From Bacillus sp. SM2101 (GTDB lineage Bacteria; Bacillota; Bacilli; Bacillales; SM2101), in assembly GCF_018588585.1 (NCBI RefSeq), contig NZ_JAEUFG010000001.1, positions 372,001-436,000 of the forward strand: a stretch of 64,000 bases of DNA. Reading direction: 5' to 3'. Under the pieces are notes generated by a model. It did no database searches. It was not told where the DNA came from and worked only from the letters and a program-made list of their open reading frames with translations. The position numbers and the translations under genes were made by a program. Position 1 is the first letter of the stretch. Each line of letters begins with the position of its first letter. Of the stretch, positions 57,493 through 64,000 are shown one piece after another.

Positions 57493-59748
57493 TTACATAC
57501 TTTCATGGAATGTTCTATTTATAACCTCAATTTGTTGGTCGCGTGTCAATTTAATAAAATTCACGGCATAACCTGAAACACGTATTGTTAATTGTGGATA
57601 TTTTTCCGGATGCTCCATTGCATCAAGTAACTGTTCACGTTCAAACACGTTAACATTTATATGATGACCATGTTGTGCCATATATCCATCTAAGATAGAG
57701 ACAAGATTATTGATTCTCGTTTGCTCTTCTTTACCTAGAGAATTAGGAACCATTGAAAAAGTACAAGAGATTCCATCTAGACAATCTTCATAAGGAAGCT
57801 TTGCTACAGAATTTAGTGATGCTAACGCTCCATTTTTATCACGTCCATGTAACGGGTTGGCACCCGGTGCAAACGCCTCACCTGCTTTTCTTCCATCAGG
57901 TGTTGTACCTGTTTTTTTCCCGTACACAACGTTTGAAGTTATAGTTAATATAGATTGTGTCGGTACAGAAGAACGATACGTCGGATACAGACGAAGCTTA
58001 TTCATAAATGTCTCAACTAACTCTGTTGCAATCATGTCAACACGATCATCATCGTTACCGAACTGTGGATAATCTCCGTCAATTTCAAAATCAACCGCGA
58101 TTCCATACTCATTTCGAATAGGTCTTACTTTTGCGTATTTTATTGCACTTAAAGAATCTGCTACAACCGATAAGCCAGCGATACCGCAAGCCATAGTACG
58201 TAATATTTCCTCATCATGTAGTGCCATTTCAATACGCTCATAAGAATACTGATCATGCATGTAATGTATAATATTTAATGTATTCATATATAGCTTCGCT
58301 AGCCAATTTAGCATTTCATCATAGTTTTTCATTACTTCTTCATAATTCAAGATATTTGAAGTAATTGGATCAAGGCTTGGTCCAACTTGCACACCTGACT
58401 TTTCATCTATCCCACCGTTAATTGCATATAGTAATGCCTTCGCCAAGTTAGCACGCGCTCCAAAAAACTGCATTTGTTTACCTATCTTCATGGCAGAAAC
58501 ACAACATGCAATACCGTAATCATCACCGTATTCTTTACGCATTAAATCATCATTTTCATATTGAATGGAACTTGTTTTTATTGACATTTTTGAACAATAT
58601 CTTGTGAAATGATCTGGAAGCTCAGTCGACCAAAGTACTGTTAAGTTAGGTTCAGGAGCTGGTCCAAGATTGTCAAGCGTGTGTAGGAAGCGGAATGATG
58701 TTTTGGAAACAAGTGGACGTCCGTCAAGACTCATACCACCAATTGATTCAGTTACCCACGTCGGGTCACCACTAAACAACTCGTTATAATCAGGAGTACG
58801 CAAAAATTTCACAAGACGTAGCTTCATTACAAAATGATCAACTAATTCTTGGACTTCTGATTCAGTTAGAACCCCATTGTGTATATCTCTTTCAAAATAT
58901 ATATCTAAAAATGTGGATACACGACCGAGACTCATCGCAGCGCCATTTTGTTCTTTTATCGCTGCAAGGTATGCAAAATATAGCCATTGAATTGCTTCTC
59001 TAGCGTTTACAGCGGGTTTTGATATATCATACCCGTATGATGCAGCCATATCTTTTAACTCTTGTAATGCTCTAAATTGTTCAGAAATCTCTTCACGATC
59101 ACGGATAACTGTGTCACTCATTAAATCATTCTCTAATCGAGCATGAGCCTTGCTTTTTTCTTCCATCAAACGGTCTACACCATATAATGCTACTCTGCGA
59201 TAATCACCGATAATTCTTCCTCGTCCGTATGCATCTGGTAACCCAGTAATGATACCAGCTTTACGTGCCTTCCTCATTTCTGGAGTATAAGCATCGAAGA
59301 CCCCTTGATTATGTGTTTTTCGATACTCAGTAAACGTTTTCTCGACTTCTGTATCGAGATCATATCCATAAGCCTCGCAAGCATCTTTTACCATACGGAT
59401 ACCACCAAAAGGTTGGATGGAACGTTTTAATGGCTCATCCGTTTGTAGCCCTACAACGCTTTCAAGATTTTTATCAATATATCCTGGCTCATGTGAAGTA
59501 ATGGTTGATACTGTTTGTGTATCAATATCAAGTACACCACCATTGTCCCGTTCCTGTTTCATCAACTCTAATACTTTATCCCAAAGTTGAGTGGTTTTTA
59601 GAGTTGGGGGGGCAAGGAAATCTTCCTTGCCCGTATAGGGTGTAACATTTGTTTGAATAAAATCTCGTACATCTATGGAATCTAGCCATTTTCCTTCTTT
59701 GAAGTTCTTCCAAGCAACTTCCGTTGGAATCGTACTCAATCTGTTCAT
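57493..59748 (-). CDS. pflB: Formate C-acetyltransferase (pyruvate formate-lyase)
   Basis: 751 residues. It converts pyruvate and CoA to formate and acetyl-CoA anaerobically. The catalytic Cys pair lies in [14 protein letters not shown], and the glycyl radical Gly lies in [11 protein letters not shown] near the C-terminus. It needs the activase PflA, whose gene is not in this window. It is 15 bases after adhE, in the same transcript. Confidence 0.97.
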   Translation of the reverse strand: MNRLSTIPTEVAWKNFKEGKWLDSIDVRDFIQTNVTPYTGKEDFLAPPTLKTTQLWDKVLELMKQERDNGGVLDIDTQTVSTITSHEPGYIDKNLESVVGLQTDEPLKRSIQPFGGIRMVKDACEAYGYDLDTEVEKTFTEYRKTHNQGVFDAYTPEMRKARKAGIITGLPDAYGRGRIIGDYRRVALYGVDRLMEEKSKAHARLENDLMSDTVIRDREEISEQFRALQELKDMAASYGYDISKPAVNAREAIQWLYFAYLAAIKEQNGAAMSLGRVSTFLDIYFERDIHNGVLTESEVQELVDHFVMKLRLVKFLRTPDYNELFSGDPTWVTESIGGMSLDGRPLVSKTSFRFLHTLDNLGPAPEPNLTVLWSTELPDHFTRYCSKMSIKTSSIQYENDDLMRKEYGDDYGIACCVSAMKIGKQMQFFGARANLAKALLYAINGGIDEKSGVQVGPSLDPITSNILNYEEVMKNYDEMLNWLAKLYMNTLNIIHYMHDQYSYERIEMALHDEEILRTMACGIAGLSVVADSLSAIKYAKVRPIRNEYGIAVDFEIDGDYPQFGNDDDRVDMIATELVETFMNKLRLYPTYRSSVPTQSILTITSNVVYGKKTGTTPDGRKAGEAFAPGANPLHGRDKNGALASLNSVAKLPYEDCLDGISCTFSMVPNSLGKEEQTRINNLVSILDGYMAQHGHHINVNVFEREQLLDAMEHPEKYPQLTIRVSGYAVNFIKLTRDQQIEVINRTFHESM

Positions 59749-59763
59749 CCTAATCCCCCCAAA

Positions 59764-62367
59764 TTATACTCCTTTGAATGTTTGACGATAAATTTCTTCT
59801 AACTCGGTAACTAATGGTAACTTTGGATTTGCTGGTGTACATTGATCTTCAAATGCTCTGTCTGCCAAAATTGCCACTTTTTCTTCAAATTCTTTTTTAT
59901 CTACACCATTCTCAGGTAAACTCATAGGAATATTTAGTTCTTTCGCTAATTTAATTACCGCTTGGATTAAGCTCTCTACACCTTCTTCAGTTGTACGTGC
60001 TGGTAAACCTAATGCTTTAGCAATTTCAGCATAACGTTGATCAGCAATGAAATGTTTATATTTAGGGAATGCTGTAAACTTTTTCGGTTTTGTTGCATTG
60101 AAACGAATAACATGTGGCATTAATAATGTATTTGCTCTACCGTGTGCAATATGGAACTCTGCACCCATTTTATGTGCCAAGCTATGATTAATACCTAAGA
60201 ATGCATTTGCAAATGCCATACCTGCAATTGTAGATGCATTGTGCATTTTCTCTCTTGCAAGTTCATCTGCACCGTTATGATAAGCTTTTGGTAAATATTC
60301 AAATACTAGTTGAATAGCTTTAATCGCTAAACCATCCGTATAATCATTTGCCATATTAGAAACGTAAGCTTCAATCGCATGTGTTAGAACATCCATACCA
60401 GTATCTGCAGTTACGTGCTTCGGAACTGTCATAACAAACTGTGGATCTACGATTGCAACATCTGGTGTTAATTCATAATCTGCTAACGGATACTTGACAT
60501 TGTTTTTCTTGTCTGTAATAACAGAGAATGGTGTTACCTCAGATCCAGTTCCTGAAGTTGTTGGTATTGCAACAAATTTAGCTTTGTTTCCTAGTTTAGG
60601 ATATTTGAACGTACGTTTACGAATGTCTAAAAACTTCTGTTTTAAGCCATGGAACGTTGTTTCTGGGTGTTCGTAAAATAACCACATTCCTTTTGCAGCA
60701 TCCATCGCTGATCCACCGCCAAGTGCAATGATGACATCAGGTTGGAATTCTTTCATCATTTCTGCACCCTTCATCACAGTTTCAATAGATGGATCTGGCT
60801 CAACATTTGAGAAAATTTCACAATGGACGTAATCTTGACGTTTACGTAAATAATAAAGAACTTTATCAACATAGCCAAGCTTCACCATACCTGGGTCCGT
60901 TACAATCAATGCTTTTGAGATTTCAGGCATTTTTGCTAAATATTGAGTAGAATGCTTTTCAAAGTAAACTTTTGGCGGAAGCTTAAACCATTGCATATTG
61001 ACATTCCTTTTCGCAATTTTTTTGATATTTAATAAGTTCGCTGTTCCAACATTTGAAGATACAGAGTTCTTACCGTAAGATCCACAACCTAATGTTAATG
61101 AAGGAATATATGCATTATAAATATCTCCGATTGCCCCTTGTGAAGATGGAGCATTCACAATGACACGACATGCTTTCATACGTTTTCCATAAGCTTCTAT
61201 GGTTTTTTGGTCTTCAGAATGGATGACAGCAGAGTGACCTAGACCTCCAAACTCTAGCATTTCTTCTGCACGAGTAATCCCTTCCTCTGTATTATTAACT
61301 TTATAACAAGCTAGTACTGGACTAAGCTTTTCTCTTGAAAGTGGGTGAGCTTCACCTACACCTTTTAATTCAGCGATTAGAATTTTAGTATCTTTTGGTA
61401 CCTCTACACCAGCCATTTTTGCGATTTCATAAGCTGGTTTACCAACGATGTTTGGATTAACAGCACATTTGTTTTCATCAATAACAAGTTTTTCTACTTT
61501 TTTCTTTTCGTTTTCTGATAAGAAGTGACAAGAATGATATATCATTTCTTTTTTCACTTCATCATAAATTTCTTTATCGATAATAACAGCTTGTTCAGAA
61601 GCACAAATCATACCATTATCAAATGTTTTTGATAAAATTAAATCATTTACAGAACGTTTCACCTCAGCAGATTTTTCAATATAACAAGGTACGTTACCAG
61701 CACCTACACCTAACGCAGGTTTACCAGTACTATAAGCTGATTTAACCATTCCTGGGCCACCTGTCGCTAAGACGATCGCAACCCCATCATGATTCATTAA
61801 TTGTTTTGTTGCTTCGATAGATGGCGTTTCTATCCATTGAATACAACCTTCAGGCGCTCCTGCTTTTACTGCTGCGTCACGAAGAATTCTTGCTGCTTCA
61901 CTACTACATTTTTGTGCAGATGGATGGAAAGCAAAAATAATTGGGTTTCTAGTTTTAATTGCAATAATTGCTTTAAACATCGTTGTTGATGTTGGATTTG
62001 TCACTGGTGTTACACCAGCAACAACACCTACTGGCTCTGCAACTTCGATTACACCTTCGTGTTCATTATCATTAATAATGCCGACAGTTTTATCATATTT
62101 AACGTTATGATAAATATATTCAGTAGCAAAAATGTTTTTAATAATTTTATCCTCATAAACACCACGTTTTGTTTCATCAACTGCTAGCTTAGCTAAGTGC
62201 ATATGTTGATCTAATCCTGCTAAAGCCATTTCTTTTACTATGTCATTGATCATTTCTTGATCATAATTGCGAAATTCTTTTAAAGCTTTAGAACCACGAT
62301 CAACTAAAGAATTAATCATTTTTGAAACATCTTGTTGTTGTTTTAATACTTTTTCTTCAACAGCCAT
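59764..62367 (-). CDS. adhE: Bifunctional acetaldehyde-CoA/alcohol dehydrogenase
   Basis: 867 residues. The N-terminal aldehyde dehydrogenase domain carries the catalytic Cys in FDNGMICASEQAV, and the C-terminal iron alcohol dehydrogenase domain has GGGSAMDAAKG and the His ligands in GINHSLAHKMG and FHIAHGRAN. AdhE forms spirosomes and recycles NADH from acetyl-CoA to ethanol. Start after AGGAGGAG. Two Rex-type palindromes upstream indicate control by NADH/NAD. Confidence 0.97.
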   Translation of the reverse strand: MAVEEKVLKQQQDVSKMINSLVDRGSKALKEFRNYDQEMINDIVKEMALAGLDQHMHLAKLAVDETKRGVYEDKIIKNIFATEYIYHNVKYDKTVGIINDNEHEGVIEVAEPVGVVAGVTPVTNPTSTTMFKAIIAIKTRNPIIFAFHPSAQKCSSEAARILRDAAVKAGAPEGCIQWIETPSIEATKQLMNHDGVAIVLATGGPGMVKSAYSTGKPALGVGAGNVPCYIEKSAEVKRSVNDLILSKTFDNGMICASEQAVIIDKEIYDEVKKEMIYHSCHFLSENEKKKVEKLVIDENKCAVNPNIVGKPAYEIAKMAGVEVPKDTKILIAELKGVGEAHPLSREKLSPVLACYKVNNTEEGITRAEEMLEFGGLGHSAVIHSEDQKTIEAYGKRMKACRVIVNAPSSQGAIGDIYNAYIPSLTLGCGSYGKNSVSSNVGTANLLNIKKIAKRNVNMQWFKLPPKVYFEKHSTQYLAKMPEISKALIVTDPGMVKLGYVDKVLYYLRKRQDYVHCEIFSNVEPDPSIETVMKGAEMMKEFQPDVIIALGGGSAMDAAKGMWLFYEHPETTFHGLKQKFLDIRKRTFKYPKLGNKAKFVAIPTTSGTGSEVTPFSVITDKKNNVKYPLADYELTPDVAIVDPQFVMTVPKHVTADTGMDVLTHAIEAYVSNMANDYTDGLAIKAIQLVFEYLPKAYHNGADELAREKMHNASTIAGMAFANAFLGINHSLAHKMGAEFHIAHGRANTLLMPHVIRFNATKPKKFTAFPKYKHFIADQRYAEIAKALGLPARTTEEGVESLIQAVIKLAKELNIPMSLPENGVDKKEFEEKVAILADRAFEDQCTPANPKLPLVTELEEIYRQTFKGV

Positions 62368-62398
62368 TTGAAACTCCTCCTAATTTCTCGCTTAAAGT

Positions 62399-62416
62399 TT
62401 GTGAATGTTTTCACAT
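62399..62416. promoter_or_regulatory. Rex operator 1 upstream of adhE
   Basis: TTGTGAATGTTTTCACAT fits the Rex consensus TTGTGAAnnnnTTCACAA with one mismatch. It lies in the adhE leader region. Confidence 0.8.
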
Positions 62417-62494
62417 GTGAATGTTAAAAAAAAGCAACTTACTTGATACTTTACGTTTTTTACTAAATTTATTAACTAACTATCTTACACGTTT

Positions 62495-62500
62495 ATTATA
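62495..62500 (-). promoter_or_regulatory. Possible adhE -10 element
   Basis: TATAAT on the minus strand, between the two Rex sites; a good -35 is not evident. Rex bound at the two flanking sites could block this promoter. Confidence 0.4.
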
Positions 62501-62541
62501 CTATCGATATGTTGCGAATAGTTACATTAAATTTGACGACA

Positions 62542-62559
62542 TTGTGAATAATTTCACAT
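62542..62559. promoter_or_regulatory. Rex operator 2 upstream of adhE
   Basis: TTGTGAATAATTTCACAT fits the Rex consensus with one mismatch. It is centred 143 bases from operator 1, so the two could bind Rex dimers on both sides of the promoter. Confidence 0.8.
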
Positions 62560-62707
62560 ACGTTATTAAACTGATATCCTCGACTTTTACTCCTTTTAAT
62601 CCTTAAAAAAACTAGTAAATGTATAAAAATTATAATAGCCGTCCATTCTATTAATAGAAAATCTACTATATAGTAAATTAAATTTTTCAGAAGATAGGAG
62701 TGTTTAT

Positions 62708-63430
62708 GTGAAAGTTCGTCAAGATGCATGGTCTCATGAAGAAGACCTATTACTCGCAGAAACAGTACTTCGCTATATTCGTGAAGGTGGAACTCAGTTA
62801 TCAGCCTTCGAAGAAGTTGGTGATAAGCTTAACCGAACTTCTGCTGCTTGTGGATTTCGGTGGAACGCGGAAGTAAGAGGAAAGTATGATCAAGCTATCG
62901 CCATTGCGAAAAAGCAAAGAAAAGAAAGAAAGAGAGCGTTAGACAGATTAAAGAAGCAAGATGAGCTTCCTAGTACAATTTCACTACCACAGATTACTAC
63001 AGTTGATGATAACCATCCAGTAGAGAGCTATAATCTAAATAATGAGTTCACGACAGAGTTGTTGACTACGCCAGTGACGACATCAGTTCCACCTATAGAG
63101 CCATCAGCTGGATCAAATTCAATATCTCTAGAAGATTGCATTTCTTATTTAAAAGAACTTAAAGTACAAGATCAACATTCAATGAGATTGCAGCAGGAAA
63201 ATGTACAATTACAACAAGAAAACCAAACTCTTTCAAAGCAAAATAAAGAACTAGTTATAAAGCTTGAAAAAATGTCCGAAAAGCAATCTATGATACAAGA
63301 AGACTATCAAGCATTAGTACAAATTATGGATCGAGCACGAAAAATGGTTTTATTTGATGATAATGAAGAAAGACCTTCTCCAGCTTTTAGAATGGATAAA
63401 AACGGAAACTTAGAACAATTAGCTAAGTAA
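62708..63430 (+). CDS. RsfA-family prespore transcriptional regulator
   Basis: 240 residues from GTG 62708 after GGAG seven bases upstream. An N-terminal SANT/Myb-like DNA-binding domain (RQDAWSHEEDLLLAETVLRY, then FEEVGDKLNRTSAACGFRWN), a basic region (KKQRKERKRALDRLKKQ), a linker and a C-terminal coiled coil (about residues 155-200). RsfA and GerR of B. subtilis share this layout and act in late sporulation. Which paralogue this is cannot be said. Confidence 0.9.
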   Translation: MKVRQDAWSHEEDLLLAETVLRYIREGGTQLSAFEEVGDKLNRTSAACGFRWNAEVRGKYDQAIAIAKKQRKERKRALDRLKKQDELPSTISLPQITTVDDNHPVESYNLNNEFTTELLTTPVTTSVPPIEPSAGSNSISLEDCISYLKELKVQDQHSMRLQQENVQLQQENQTLSKQNKELVIKLEKMSEKQSMIQEDYQALVQIMDRARKMVLFDDNEERPSPAFRMDKNGNLEQLAK

Positions 63431-63461
63431 AAAACGTGGTCTATCTTTAGACCACGTTTTT
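63429..63461 (+). terminator. Terminator after RsfA-family gene
   Basis: AAAAACGTGGTCTA and TAGACCACGTTTTT form a perfect stem with a short TCTT loop. Confidence 0.88.
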
Positions 63462-63515
63462 GTCATTGTCGGAACGAGAAGAACCAAGTCGATCTCAGAT
63501 AAATGTAGCGTATTT

Positions 63516-64000
63516 TTAGCCCTGATTTACTCGTTTAATTGGTATATCTGTTAACAATTCAGTAACCACATGACTTGCCATTATTAGCCCTGCTACTGAT
63601 GGAACAAAAGCATTGGATGATGGTGGCATTTTAGCTTTTCTAATGGGTGTATTTTCATCAGGTACAATTTTCTTGCGAATATCTTCCCGAATCACAATAG
63701 GACTCTCGTCAGAAAATACTACTTTAATCCCCTTACGGATACCCTCTTTTCTTAACTTCGTTCGAATAACTTTTGCAATAGGATCAGTGTGAGTTTTGGA
63801 AATATCAGCTATTTTAAAACGTGTAGGGTCCATTTTATTTGCTGCACCCATACTTGAAATAATTGGAATTTTTCTCTGCAAGCATTCCTTCATTAAATGG
63901 ATTTTGTAACAAATCGTATCAGACGCATCTATAACAAAATCTATTCCATAACTAAAAAATTCCTCATACGTCTCCTCTGTATAAAACATTTTCAACGCAA
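63516..64000 (-). CDS. tcdA: TcdA, tRNA threonylcarbamoyladenosine dehydratase (5' part outside window)
   Basis: The C-terminal 160 or so residues are in the window; the frame is open to the edge (A-L-K before MFYTEETYEEFF), so the N-terminal E1-like ATP site is missing here. Visible are FVIDASDTICYKIHLMKECL, SSMGAANKMDPTRF, and FVPSVAGLIMASHV. TcdA cyclises t6A37 to ct6A in tRNA. B. subtilis YrvM matches closely. Confidence 0.93.
   Translation of the reverse strand, partial: ALKMFYTEETYEEFFSYGIDFVIDASDTICYKIHLMKECLQRKIPIISSMGAANKMDPTRFKIADISKTHTDPIAKVIRTKLRKEGIRKGIKVVFSDESPIVIREDIRKKIVPDENTPIRKAKMPPSSNAFVPSVAGLIMASHVVTELLTDIPIKRVNQG

Overview
The window is a low-GC chromosomal segment of a spore-forming member of the Bacillaceae. 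The evidence is a SigK gene with its pro-sequence, Sda, an RsfA-family prespore regulator, YrzI and PbpI homologues, and a gene order that follows Bacillus subtilis. A pentahaem nitrite reductase, a cytochrome c maturation cluster, pyruvate formate-lyase and AdhE point to a facultative or strict anaerobe. An Anaerobacillus-like organism would fit, but the genus is inferred, not shown. Most genes lie on the minus strand.

Layout. 1-4.3 kb: rsfS (start only), yqeK, nadD, yqeI, aroE, yqeH, yqeG, a ribosome assembly/NAD/shikimate operon. 4.4-5.0 kb: a cluster of DnaA boxes and the replication checkpoint gene sda, absent from simple ORF calls because it is only 46 codons. 5.6-12 kb: a VOC protein, pepF, an uninterrupted sigK, a DUF4349 lipoprotein, DUF523 and DUF4064 proteins, and a 26-residue membrane peptide. 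12.2-17 kb: argS behind a T-box, then a PadR regulator and an ABC-2 exporter that share palindromic operators. 17.2-27.9 kb: nrfHA followed by a System I type (Ccm) cytochrome c maturation cluster, unusual for Bacillaceae, which normally use ResB/ResC. Its CcmE carries a Cys-x3-Tyr haem site, its CcmH-like protein keeps one cysteine, and a 42-residue CcmD is present. 28.5-29.1 kb: three tiny ORFs with strong ribosome binding sites, one of them YrzI. 29.1-57.4 kb: the conserved yrhC-mccB-mccA-mtnN and yrzA-yrrS-pbpI-greA-udk-trhP2-trhP1-trmR-mltG-yrzB-ruvX-ireB-alaS-yrrI-yrzQ-yrzR-yrrD-recD2-yrrB-mnmA-nifS-cymR block, with rarA divergent. 57.5-64 kb: pflB and adhE with two Rex-type operators, an RsfA-family gene, and the 3' part of tcdA.

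Two dispersed repeat families occupy many intergenic gaps. Family 1 is a roughly 90-160 bp palindromic element whose ends begin GGCT(G/C)TTTTCGCA; I count about a dozen full or partial copies. Family 2 is GC-richer than its surroundings and contains GCTTGTCGGG and CCTCGAGG; it occurs at 39.0, 42.4 and 54.9-55.1 kb. Several insertions separate genes that are normally close together, such as mtnN and mccA.

Functional links: NrfHA needs covalent haem attachment, which the adjacent ccm genes would supply. cymR sits beside cysteine desulfurase and controls sulfur genes of the mccAB type in B. subtilis. trhP1, trhP2 and trmR act together in wobble uridine modification of tRNA.
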